Shown piece by piece: positions 53,200 to 60,612 of a stretch of 64,000 nucleotides of DNA (its first letter is position 1; every line of letters begins with the position of its first letter). Location of the stretch: the NCBI GenBank assembly GCA_958295485.1, contig OY282354.1, positions 3,310,042 to 3,374,041 of the forward strand, written 5' to 3'. The translations under genes and the position numbers were made by a program. The stretch is from an uncultured Gammaproteobacteria bacterium. GTDB lineage: Bacteria > Pseudomonadota > Gammaproteobacteria > Eutrophobiales > Eutrophobiaceae. The notes below the pieces were generated by a model, which made no database searches, had not been told where the DNA came from, and saw nothing but the letters and a program-made list of their open reading frames with translations.

Positions 53200-54486
53200 T
53201 TAACGCGCGCGCAAGGCTGAACTCAAAATCCGGCCAAATTGAAAGACGTCCTCGAAAGAATTATACAGTGGCGCCGGCGCTGCCCTGATGACGTCAGGTT
53301 CACGAAAATCCACGAGCGCTCCCTTGGTGGTTAATGCTTCAAGCAGCGACCGGTCGGTCCCTGTCAGCTTGATCGATAACTGGCATCCACGTTTTGCAGT
53401 ATCTTCCGGCGTGATGATTTTTATCTGCAAATCGGGAAACTTTGCCACTACATCATTGAAGATATACTCCAGATAAGAAGTCAGCATGAGACTTTTTTCA
53501 CGCAGCCGGCGCACGCCGGTCTCGTTGAATATCTCCAGGGAGGCCTTCTTGACAGCCATGCCGAATACCGGGGTGTTGCTCAGCTGCCAACCCTCGGCGG
53601 TCGGCATTGGCTGAAAGTGATTCTCCATCAGGAACCGCCGTTCCTTATCGTGCCCCCACCAGCCACCGAAACGCGGCAGTTCGGTGTCTCTTGCATGTTT
53701 TTCATGCACAAAAATCCCGGCCACGTTGCCCGGTCCGGCATTGAGGTATTTGTAGGAACACCAAGCGGCAAAATCAACCTGCCAATCGTGTAATTGCAGG
53801 GGCAGGTTGCCTATGGCATGGGCCAAATCAAACCCGGCGATCGCGCCGACTTCATGGGCCGCTTCCGTCAGTTTGACAACGTCGAAGAACTGGCCGGTAA
53901 AATAATTCACCGCGCCAAAGAAAACCATGGCAAGTTCATCCTTGTGCTCTTCAATTTTCGCTAATATGTCTTCTTCCCGGATGCAGGATTCCCCCGGCCG
54001 CGGTTCAACTTCAATGATGGCATCATCGGGCTCGAAGCCATGATGCCGCGCCTGGGTTTCCAACATGTAACGGTCGGAAGGAAACATCTTCGCTTCGCTG
54101 ATAATTTTGTATCGCCGGCGCGTGGGGCGGTAGAAACTGACAAACAATAAATGCAGGTTGACCGTCAGTGAATTCATGCACACCACTTCATGCTCTTGCG
54201 CGCCGACCAGCGGCGCAACCAGGGGGCTGAGCAACTCATGGTAGCTGTACCAGGGGTTTGCCTCGCGGAAATGCCCCTTGACCCCGTATTCCGCCCAGAC
54301 GCGCAACTCTGCATCCATGGCCTCCCGGGCGGTAACGGGGCAGAGACCCAGGGAATTTCCGACAAAATAAACTGCCGGCTGCCCGTTGATTTCAGGAAAA
54401 TGAAACCGCGTCCGACAGGACTTCAAGGTATCCCGGGCATCAAGCTCCCGGGCATATTGCAGGTTATTTTCAAACTTGATTGTCAT
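53200..54486 (-). CDS. kynU: Kynureninase
   Basis: 428 aa PLP enzyme that cleaves kynurenine to anthranilate and alanine. [17 protein letters not shown] near residue 42, [18 protein letters not shown] near 107 (PLP phosphate contact), the [14 protein letters not shown] segment near 133, [18 protein letters not shown] near 218, and the PLP lysine in [15 protein letters not shown] near 242; GWWGHD near 273. No other kynurenine-pathway gene is adjacent. With hpd just upstream it marks an aromatic amino-acid catabolism locus. Shared operon with hpd is possible but a 192-bp gap separates them. Confidence 0.95.
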   Translation of the reverse strand: MTIKFENNLQYARELDARDTLKSCRTRFHFPEINGQPAVYFVGNSLGLCPVTAREAMDAELRVWAEYGVKGHFREANPWYSYHELLSPLVAPLVGAQEHEVVCMNSLTVNLHLLFVSFYRPTRRRYKIISEAKMFPSDRYMLETQARHHGFEPDDAIIEVEPRPGESCIREEDILAKIEEHKDELAMVFFGAVNYFTGQFFDVVKLTEAAHEVGAIAGFDLAHAIGNLPLQLHDWQVDFAAWCSYKYLNAGPGNVAGIFVHEKHARDTELPRFGGWWGHDKERRFLMENHFQPMPTAEGWQLSNTPVFGMAVKKASLEIFNETGVRRLREKSLMLTSYLEYIFNDVVAKFPDLQIKIITPEDTAKRGCQLSIKLTGTDRSLLEALTTKGALVDFREPDVIRAAPAPLYNSFEDVFQFGRILSSALRAR

Positions 54487-54678
54487 TAAAATACCCTCAT
54501 CGTTGTCGGCAATCTGAGCGACGGCGACATTGCCGCGCCCCTGCGTCAGCAGGACAAACCGTTTCTTATCCCAGATGGGGTTTCCGGGTTCGGGGGCAGT
54601 TTACTAATTTATCAGGCGCTTCCTCAACCCCCCTGCATCCTCCTTGGCAGGGAAAAATAACGGGGGGGTTCCGGAATT

Positions 54679-55743
54679 CTACGACGCCGATTGCAGGACG
54701 CCCCGGCGGACCTGGTCCTGCTCGATGGATTCAAACAGGGCCTGAAAATTTCCCTCGCCAAATCCCTCGTTGCCTTTTCGTTGAATAATTTCAAAGAAAA
54801 TAGGGCCTATCACGTTTTCGGTAAAAATCTGCAACAACAGGCCCTGACCTGCCGTGGGAGCGCCGTCAATCAATATGCGGCGCTGTTCAAGCGCCGCCAG
54901 GTCTTCGCCGTGGCCGGCTACTCGCTGGTCTACCCTCTCATAATAGCTATTGGGGGTGTCCTGGAATACTACGTCGCGACTGCGCAACGCATCCACGGTT
55001 GCATAGATGTCGTTCGTCCCCAGGGCGACGTGCTGGACGCCTTCGCCGTGATATTCACTCAGGTATTCCTCGATTTGTGATTTGTCATCGGCAGACTCAT
55101 TGATCGGGATGCGAATCTTGCCGCAAGGACTGGTCATGGCGCGACTTTTCAATCCGGTCAGCTTCCCTTCTATATCGAAATACTTCAGCTCGCGGAAGTC
55201 GAATAATTTCTCGTAGAACCCGGCCCACTTGTCCATGTTGCCCTGATAGACATTATGGGTAAGGTGGTCCACATAGGTTAATCCGGTTCGCCTGACGTGA
55301 TGATTGACTTCAACAGGCTCAAAATCCACGTCGTAAATGGTTCTGCCGCCGTAGCGGTCAACCAGGTATAAGCGACTCCCGCCGATGCCTTCAATAGCGG
55401 GAATGTTCAATTCCATCGGGCCCGGTTTTGCCTCGACACCCTGCGCGCCCAGCTCAAGGGCCCGGGTATAGACCCTTGCCGCGTCTTTGACCCGGAAGGC
55501 GATAGCGCATATCGACGGTCCGTGCAACCCGGCAAACCGTTGGGCGAAGCTGTCCGGTTCAGCATTGATGATAAAATTAATGTCGTCCTGGGAATGCAGC
55601 GTGACGTTCTTGCGCCGGTGTTTTGCCGTTGCGGGAAAGCCCATTTTTTCAAACAGGCCGCGAAGCAATTCCGGGTCGGGCGCCGTGTATTCAATAAACT
55701 CGAACCCGTCGGTACCCATGGGATTGTGGAATAATTCAGTCAT
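54679..55743 (-). CDS. hpd: 4-hydroxyphenylpyruvate dioxygenase
   Basis: 354 aa from the ATG at 55743, which follows GGAG at 8 bases. It starts MTELFHNPMGTDGFEFIEYT. Two vicinal-oxygen-chelate domains with the iron ligands in YVDHLTHNVYQG (His) near 157, GVQHVALGTNDI (His) near 235 and PIFFEIIQRKG (Glu) near 315. It converts 4-hydroxyphenylpyruvate to homogentisate in tyrosine breakdown. No hmgA or fahA is adjacent. Divergent from a MarR regulator across a 38-bp palindrome. Confidence 0.95.
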   Translation of the reverse strand: MTELFHNPMGTDGFEFIEYTAPDPELLRGLFEKMGFPATAKHRRKNVTLHSQDDINFIINAEPDSFAQRFAGLHGPSICAIAFRVKDAARVYTRALELGAQGVEAKPGPMELNIPAIEGIGGSRLYLVDRYGGRTIYDVDFEPVEVNHHVRRTGLTYVDHLTHNVYQGNMDKWAGFYEKLFDFRELKYFDIEGKLTGLKSRAMTSPCGKIRIPINESADDKSQIEEYLSEYHGEGVQHVALGTNDIYATVDALRSRDVVFQDTPNSYYERVDQRVAGHGEDLAALEQRRILIDGAPTAGQGLLLQIFTENVIGPIFFEIIQRKGNEGFGEGNFQALFESIEQDQVRRGVLQSAS

Positions 55744-55770
55744 GCGTATAACTCCTGCCATGTTATAATC

Positions 55771-55808
55771 AGTTGTTCACGCAACTAATATTAGTTGCGT
55801 GAACAACT
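55771..55808. promoter_or_regulatory. 38-bp perfect palindrome, likely MarR operator
   Basis: AGTTGTTCACGCAACTAAT followed by its exact reverse complement. Each half itself contains AGTTG-N6-CAACT, so the site could bind two dimers. It lies between the divergent hpd and marR starts (28 bp before hpd, 39 bp before the regulator), ideal for autoregulation and control of hpd. Confidence 0.85.
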
Positions 55809-55847
55809 ATTGTCAACATCGGCAATCAAATACTGGAAGTTGACCAC

Positions 55848-56324
55848 TTGAAACATCGCAAGCCGTTGAAACTGGAAGCATTCCTGCCTTACCGGTTGTC
55901 CCTGTTGTCGAACGTCGTCAGTGGCGCCATCGCTGCTGCCTATGGAGATAAATTTGCCATTTCCATGCCGGAGTGGCGGATCATGATGATCCTGGCGGAG
56001 TACCCGGGGATTTCCGCTGATGAAGTTTGCCGGCGCACGAAGATCGAAAAATCCGTGGTTTCCCGCGCGGTATCACGGCTGCTGAAACGCCACCTCATCG
56101 ACCGGGAGATGGATGAACAAGACAAACGCCGTTCAATATTGCAATTATCGGAAACAGGCTTGACCGTATATGATGAGGTCATGCCCATTGCCCGGAATTA
56201 CGAAGAAGCGCTGTTGTCGAATTTAACCGTGGGAGAACGGAGAACATTCAACGACATTATCGACAAGCTGATGGCTGAAGCAAAACAACTTCAAAACGGC
56301 TACCTGAAAGAAGATGATTTTTAA
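55848..56324 (+). CDS. MarR-family transcriptional regulator
   Basis: 158 aa, TTG start with GGAAG 8-9 bases upstream. Winged helix: EWRIMMILAEYPGISADEVC near residue 43, recognition helix RRTKIEKSVVSRAVSRLLKR near 63 and wing IDREMDEQDKRRSILQLSET near 84. This is the canonical D..DkR...l.LT pattern. It probably represses hpd through the adjacent palindrome and responds to an aromatic acid, as HpdA/HmgR-type regulators do; that ligand is inferred. Confidence 0.9.
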   Translation: MKHRKPLKLEAFLPYRLSLLSNVVSGAIAAAYGDKFAISMPEWRIMMILAEYPGISADEVCRRTKIEKSVVSRAVSRLLKRHLIDREMDEQDKRRSILQLSETGLTVYDEVMPIARNYEEALLSNLTVGERRTFNDIIDKLMAEAKQLQNGYLKEDDF

Positions 56325-56366
56325 TAAAAGAGAGGAACTATGGAATTAGCGGTTCGTTGCCCTGCT

Positions 56367-56581
56367 GAACAGCCTGGGGCAAATACCCAAACCCGGGGCC
56401 TGTTCCCTGTTATGCGGGTTAATGCCAGAGCGCGGAAATCGGCGCGGCAAACAGGCGCTCACCAAATGGAACAGCCTGGGGCAAATACCCAAACCCGGGG
56501 CCTGTTCCCTGTTACGCGGGTTAATGCCAGAGCGCGGAAATCGGCGCGGCAAACAGGCGCTCACCAAATGGAACAGCCTGG
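56367..56581. repeat. 102-bp tandem repeat at the 3' end of the DUF4143 ATPase gene
   Basis: Units start at 56367 and 56469, with an 11-bp third start at 56571. Unit 2 contains the last about 18 codons of the ATPase gene (56521 onwards); unit 1 is the copy. The two units differ at about one base. The rest of the unit is intergenic sequence with CCCAAACCCGGGG. Confidence 0.95.
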
Positions 56582-57741
56582 TCGTGGTCGTACAACACCA
56601 GACCCAGGACGAACTCTTTTGGGTGGGCTTCGGCAAGTTTGCGTAATCCTGAAAAATCTGCGTTGGTTACCGTGGCAGACGCCTTTACCTCAATGCCGAC
56701 AACCTGACCGCTTTGGTCCTGGATAACAATATCGACTTCTTTTTTCTGTTTATCCCGGAAGTGCGAAAATTTGCATCGGCGATCATTCCAGCCAGCGAGT
56801 TTCTGCAGCTCGGCAAACACGAAAGTTTCCAGAAGCGGGCCAAAAAGCCGGCGATTATCCTTCAATTTTTTAAGGGTAATATCCTGGAGCGCAGCTAACA
56901 GGCCCGAATCCAGAAAATGAAGTTTGGGCGCCTTGACCAGGCGTTTCAGCCGGTTCGTATGCCAGGAAGGCAGCGCGCTGATGAAAAAAAGCTGTTCGAG
57001 GATACGCGTGTACTTTTGGGTCGTGGCGTAATTCATATCCAGGAACGAACCGATTTTCGAGTAATTGGCCAGTTGACCGGAATGATGAGCAAGCGCTTGC
57101 AGTAACCTGGGTATTTGCAGGATATGTTCGATTTGGACAATATCACTGATATCCCTTTGCACTATTGCGTCAATGTAGTTCAGGTACCAGTCTTGCCTTC
57201 GCCTGTAAGAAGTTCGCGCCACTGCCTCCGGGTATCCGCCGGCCAGCGCCGTTTCAATCAAGTCATCGGCCAGGATTGGGCGCTTGACGACAGGGATAGC
57301 GCCATCGAAGACGCTGTTCAGAAACGTCGGGGAAAAGCCTTGTATTTCATTTTGGGACAAGGGCAACAACCTGATCACTTCCATACGGCCGGCTAATGAG
57401 TCAGCGACGCGGGGCAGCGTCATGAGGTTTGCCGACCCGGTCAGCAGAAAGCGTCCGGGACGTTGATCAAGGTCGACACTTTCCTTGATTGCGAGCAGCA
57501 GCTCGGGGGCACGCTGAATTTCATCAATAACCGCTTTATCCAGCCCGCGAATAAAGCCGGCGGGGTCTTGTCGCGCCGCCTCCAGCGTGGTCACATTGTC
57601 CAAGGTAAAGAAAGGCATGTTTTTACCAGCTATCGCCTGGGACAGCGTCGTCTTTCCGGTTTGCCGGGGCCCTGCGATAAGGACTACCCGGGTATCGGAC
57701 AGGGCTGTTTCAATGCGTTGTTTAATAAATCTGTCATACAT
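56521..57741 (-). CDS. AAA-type ATPase with DUF4143 domain
   Basis: 406 aa. VVLIAGPRQTGKTTLSQAIA near residue 19 (Walker A), AVIDEIQRAPELLLAIK near 69 (Walker B), FLLTGSANLMTLPRVADSLA near 98 (sensor 1 and arginine region). The C-terminal DUF4143 half has YINYIDAIVQRDISDI-like and LLETFVFAELQKLA near 305, and ends in a restriction-endonuclease-like strand EVDIVIQD...VGIEVKASATV near 345-363 (D..ExK). Members are widespread, of unknown function, and have been suggested to act on nucleic acids or in defence/mobile contexts. Next to the start is an array of 22-bp repeats; the 3' end is duplicated. Confidence 0.88.
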   Translation of the reverse strand: MYDRFIKQRIETALSDTRVVLIAGPRQTGKTTLSQAIAGKNMPFFTLDNVTTLEAARQDPAGFIRGLDKAVIDEIQRAPELLLAIKESVDLDQRPGRFLLTGSANLMTLPRVADSLAGRMEVIRLLPLSQNEIQGFSPTFLNSVFDGAIPVVKRPILADDLIETALAGGYPEAVARTSYRRRQDWYLNYIDAIVQRDISDIVQIEHILQIPRLLQALAHHSGQLANYSKIGSFLDMNYATTQKYTRILEQLFFISALPSWHTNRLKRLVKAPKLHFLDSGLLAALQDITLKKLKDNRRLFGPLLETFVFAELQKLAGWNDRRCKFSHFRDKQKKEVDIVIQDQSGQVVGIEVKASATVTNADFSGLRKLAEAHPKEFVLGLVLYDHDQAVPFGERLFAAPISALWH

Positions 57742-57785
57742 GGTTCATACTCCATTAGCATGAACGGCATATTAAAAGATGGAAT

Positions 57786-57983
57786 GTGACCAATTATAAA
57801 TGTATGAGTGACTAATTACAAGTGAAAGAGTGACCAATTATAAACAGATGAGTGACTAATTACAAGCGAGAGAGTGACCAATTACAAACGAGATGGTGAC
57901 TAATTACAAGTGAAAGAGTGACCAATTATAAACGAGATGGTGACCAATTACAAACAGATGAGTGACTAATTACAAGTGAAAAG
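57786..57983. repeat. Array of nine 22-bp direct repeats upstream of the ATPase gene
   Basis: Core GTGACYAATTAYAA at a strict 22-bp period, nine copies. A degenerate tenth reads GTAACTGATCAGC. C/T and variable tails (GTGAAAGA, ACAGATGA, ACGAGATG) alternate between copies. The array starts 45 bp upstream of the ATPase ATG, so it lies in its promoter region. It has no spacers, so it is not CRISPR. Iteron-like or operator-array function is possible. Confidence 0.9.
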
Positions 57984-57994
57984 GTAACTGATCA

Positions 57995-58010
57995 GCAGTT
58001 TCCGCTAACA
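57995..58010 (+). repeat. Dispersed short repeat core
   Basis: GCAGTTTCCGCTAACA, one mismatch from the core at 24621-24636 and inverted 3621-3636. Confidence 0.45.
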
Positions 58011-58049
58011 GTGACTAGTTAGCAGGAGTCGCTGCCGATTTTATTTTTG

Positions 58050-58072
58050 ACGTTATAACGTTATAACGTTAA
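58050..58072. promoter_or_regulatory. Tandem palindromic AACGTTATAACGTT motif
   Basis: ACGTTATAACGTTATAACGT: two GTTATAAC palindromes and three AACGTT-type units overlap at 10-bp spacing, 11 bp before the nuclease ATG. An operator overlapping the ribosome-binding region is possible, with a bound protein blocking expression. No regulator known. Confidence 0.4.
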
Positions 58073-58082
58073 ATTGTTTCTC

Positions 58083-58952
58083 ATGCGCGCAAGGATTAAA
58101 AAATGCCTGTTCCATGCCTTGTTTCTCTTCGGCTGTATCGCCCTGCCCCTGTCTGCCGCCGAGCTTGTCACTATCAAAAACGCCACGCTTATCGAGGCTG
58201 ACTTGAACGATGGCGACAGTTTCAAGGTCAATGCCGCCGGAGACGAGCTTCACCTGCGGCTCTACTATGTCGATTGCCCGGAAACCACCTACGGCAGCAA
58301 GGCCGAACTGGAAAGAATCCGCGAACAACAATATCACTTCGGCCTCGAAGACCCCCATGACGTAGTGCGCTTCGGCGAACAGGCTACCGAGTACGCTAAA
58401 CAGGCATTGTCCCGGCCCTTCACCGTTTACACCAGTTATGCCCGGGCGCTGGGACGCTCTGCGACCGGTCGTTTTTACGCCTTTATCGAAACCCATGACG
58501 GCCACGACCTCGGCTCTCTCCTTGTCGAACAGGGCCTGGCCAGGGTGCACGGCAAAACCCGCCCGGCCCCCGATGGCAAACCAAGCCAAACCGTGCTTGA
58601 AGAACTCCAGGATTTACGCGCCATCGCCATGTTGGGTCGTGCCGGAATATGGGAGTCAACTCAACCCCGCCTCTTGGCCGACATGCGCAAACGCCAACGG
58701 GAGGAGACTCAAAGACTTAAGGAATTCCGCCAGAGCGTGGCAAAAACACGCACCCGCAATGACCCGCCCCTCGACCTGAACAACGCATCGAACAAAGAGC
58801 TCCAACTCGTCCCTGGCATCGGCCCGGTTACCGCGGTTAAAATCACCGCCGGCCGGCCCTATCAATCCGTTGATGACCTGCTGAAAATCCCCGGCATCGG
58901 CCCGAAAACACTGAAGACTATCACACCCTACGTTACGGTAAGGGCTGAATAG
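58083..58952 (+). CDS. Exported SNase-like nuclease with helix-hairpin-helix domain
   Basis: 289 aa from the ATG at 58083; the frame opens earlier with a TTG at 58074. Signal peptide ARIKKCLFHALFLFGCIALP, cleaved near LSAA. Thermonuclease domain: LNDGDSFKV near residue 43, LRLYYVDCPETT near 57 (catalytic Arg and Asp) and ARALGRSATGRFYAFIE near 120. C-terminal ComEA-like HhH: LDLNNASNKELQLVPGIGPV near 234, then LLKIPGIGPKTL near 270, giving DNA binding. It probably degrades extracellular or periplasmic DNA and could feed the nucleoside salvage genes at the other end of the window. Confidence 0.9.
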   Translation: MRARIKKCLFHALFLFGCIALPLSAAELVTIKNATLIEADLNDGDSFKVNAAGDELHLRLYYVDCPETTYGSKAELERIREQQYHFGLEDPHDVVRFGEQATEYAKQALSRPFTVYTSYARALGRSATGRFYAFIETHDGHDLGSLLVEQGLARVHGKTRPAPDGKPSQTVLEELQDLRAIAMLGRAGIWESTQPRLLADMRKRQREETQRLKEFRQSVAKTRTRNDPPLDLNNASNKELQLVPGIGPVTAVKITAGRPYQSVDDLLKIPGIGPKTLKTITPYVTVRAE

Positions 58953-59089
58953 CGCACCCTCCGCGTTATGTTTTAACTCGCAAGCAACTGTGTCAGTAAG
59001 CGATTGAATATTAAGAACTTATAAATATGAGTGTTAAACTTGGGTTAGCTGAAACATGGGGCTTCATCCTTGAATTTGCCGGCAAGTGC

Positions 59090-59215
59090 GTATTCCGGTG
59101 AAAATGAGCACTGATTCCGGTTCATTGTAAACGCCGAACCCGGCTGAACGTGAACACTTTTCGGTCTTGGCCAGAATCAGTGTTCACGTTCAACCCGCCG
59201 TACTTCCTGCGCCAA
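59090..59215. other. Possible terminal fragment of an IS21-family element
   Basis: Contains spaced repeats of TTCCGGTGAAAATGAGCACT, GATTCCGGTTCATTG and TCAGTGTTCACGTTCA. IS21-like elements often carry multiple such repeats at their ends, but I cannot confirm it and no transposase remains. It abuts the point where a third FGE-type gene copy is broken (about 59215). The rest of 58953-59090 shows nothing recognisable. Confidence 0.3.
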
Positions 59216-59263
59216 GTGTAAAAACCGCGTGATAGCAGTACCCGATATACTTTCTCGGAGCAT
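59177..59263 (-). pseudogene. Truncated third copy of the FGE-type variable gene (5' end only)
   Basis: It starts MLRESISGTAITRF, matching MLREDISGTAITQF of the gene at 60613-61503 and MFRQGISGTAIMRF of the neighbour. Similarity stops after about 15 codons, giving HLAQEVRRVEREH and a stop. Its upstream leader (59264-59450) also matches the other two copies. The body was lost at about 59215, adjacent to the possible IS end. Confidence 0.75.
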
Positions 59264-59402
59264 CTTGTTATCCCCCCATGAATTTACGGATAAACCAACA
59301 CCTCATTAATTTATTGAACCCGTTGCGCTTCGCAGGTCAGCAGACCCACCTTGACGTCGCGATAAGGCCAATCGTCGGGATAGTCATAATCGTTCGCACG
59401 GT

Positions 59403-59423
59403 CAAGGGGAGCTTGCCCCCTTG
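59403..59423. other. GC hairpin after FGE gene 1 (DGR-type)
   Basis: CAAGGGG-agcttg-CCCCCTTG lies about 30 bp past the stop, separated from it by TTACCTC repeats (direct repeats of AGAGGTAA on the + strand). Its counterpart after gene 2 is at 60558-60578. In studied DGRs a hairpin or cruciform just downstream of the variable repeat stimulates retrohoming. Confidence 0.55.
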
Positions 59424-59452
59424 GATCCCCCAAGAGGTAAAGAGGTAACGAT

Positions 59453-60418
59453 TCAGGGGGTGAGCGTCCGCGCCACACGAAACCCGCTGTCGCTGAAGCG
59501 GTAACCGGAGATGTCGCTGACGCGGTTCGCAGCCCGGATGTCCCTCGGTTTGTTGAACCAGGAACCACCGCGCAACACGCGTCTGCCACAGTACTCCCGC
59601 TCCCAGGCACTCCCATCACTTGGCGCGCCTGCATAACTCCCGGTCCAGCAGTCCTGCACCCACTCCCACACGTTGCCGTGCATATCGTGCAGACCAAAAC
59701 CATTGGCCGGGAAACTCCCCACCGACGCGGTCTGCCCATAATCCCATCGGCTGCCGCAACCATCGCAATTCGCCCGGTTACGACCAATATCATTCCCCCA
59801 GGAATACTCTGTCGTCGTCCCGGCACGGGCCGCATACTCCCACTCCGCCTCGCTCGATAACCGGTAACGCTTGCCTGTATCGGATGATAACCATTCCACG
59901 TATGCCACTGCATCATCCCAACTCACACACACGACAGGATGCGTATCCGACTGATTAAACCCCGGATTATTCCACCTCGCAGACGACTTCTCTGTCGGAT
60001 AATCATCACTACCATCCCACCCGTAGCAACCTCCGCTACGCTCCGCCGTCGTGCGGTAACCGGCCTGCGCCACAAAACGGCCAAATTCACCACGCGTCAC
60101 CTCGTATTTCGATAGCGCAAATGGTTGGGCTATCGTCACTTCATGCACCAGTGTCTCGTCATCATCACAATCTCTCCCGGACACGCAACCCATGCGAAAC
60201 CGACCGGCCGGTATTATCACCATCTCCGGGCCCTGACCACCCGAAGCCAATTCATCTCTGAACGACTGTCCCAGCGTTAACTGATTTTTCGCAACATAAC
60301 TCACGCCACAACCTGCTTGCGCCAATACTATCACCCCCACCAGAACGGCTATTGGCATTGAACGCCGGCAACGAAAAAACCGCATGATGGCAGTGCCTGA
60401 TATACCTTGTCGGAACAT
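59453..60418 (-). CDS. FGE-sulfatase-fold protein 1, candidate DGR variable protein
   Basis: 321 aa from the ATG at 60418, with GGGGA 7 bases upstream (a longer frame opens at 60460). The leader MPIAVLVGVIVLAQAGCG is a signal/lipoprotein-type sequence, though the -3 residue is Gln. The formylglycine-generating-enzyme/C-lectin fold follows: MVIIPAGRFRMGCVSGRDCD, PFALSKYEVTRGEFGRF, YRLSSEAEWEYAARAGTTTE and GLHDMHGNVWEWVQDCW. It ends in a candidate variable region (GGSWFNKPRDIRAANRVSD, then ISGYRFSDSG) and the constant tail FRVARTLTP. The Cys pair needed for sulfatase activation is not evident. Likely a surface ligand-binding protein. Confidence 0.8.
   Translation of the reverse strand: MFRQGISGTAIMRFFRCRRSMPIAVLVGVIVLAQAGCGVSYVAKNQLTLGQSFRDELASGGQGPEMVIIPAGRFRMGCVSGRDCDDDETLVHEVTIAQPFALSKYEVTRGEFGRFVAQAGYRTTAERSGGCYGWDGSDDYPTEKSSARWNNPGFNQSDTHPVVCVSWDDAVAYVEWLSSDTGKRYRLSSEAEWEYAARAGTTTEYSWGNDIGRNRANCDGCGSRWDYGQTASVGSFPANGFGLHDMHGNVWEWVQDCWTGSYAGAPSDGSAWEREYCGRRVLRGGSWFNKPRDIRAANRVSDISGYRFSDSGFRVARTLTP
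59482..59572 (-). other. Candidate DGR variable region of FGE gene 1
   Basis: About 30 codons from GGSW to GF. Codons at divergent positions are largely NNC (TTC, AAC, GAC, ATC, AAC, GTC, AGC, GAC, ATC, TCC, TAC, TTC, AGC, GAC, AGC), as AAC codons would become after adenine mutagenesis. The block after it, GGGTTTCGTGTGGCGCGG, is almost identical in gene 2 and would be the IMH-type anchor. Confidence 0.6.
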
Positions 60419-60557
60419 CTTGTTGTCCCCCATGAATTTACGGATAAACCAGTGCCTCATTAACTTATTGAACCTGTTGCGCTTCGCAGGTCAGCAGGTC
60501 CACCTTGACGTCATGATAAAGCCAAGCATCGGGATAATCACAATTATTCGCACAGTC

Positions 60558-60578
60558 AAGGGGGGGCTTGCCCCCTTG
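60558..60578. other. GC hairpin after FGE gene 2 (DGR-type)
   Basis: CAAGGGGGGG-cttg-CCCCCTTG, about 35 bp beyond the stop and preceded by AGAGGTAACGAGGTAACG direct repeats, paralleling gene 1. Confidence 0.55.
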
Positions 60579-60612
60579 GAACCCTCAAAAAAAGAGGTAA
60601 CGAGGTAACGAT

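Noticed and set aside
57786..57983. Regular repeats considered as a CRISPR array
   Set aside because: The repeats are contiguous at 22 bp with no spacers, and no cas genes are present.
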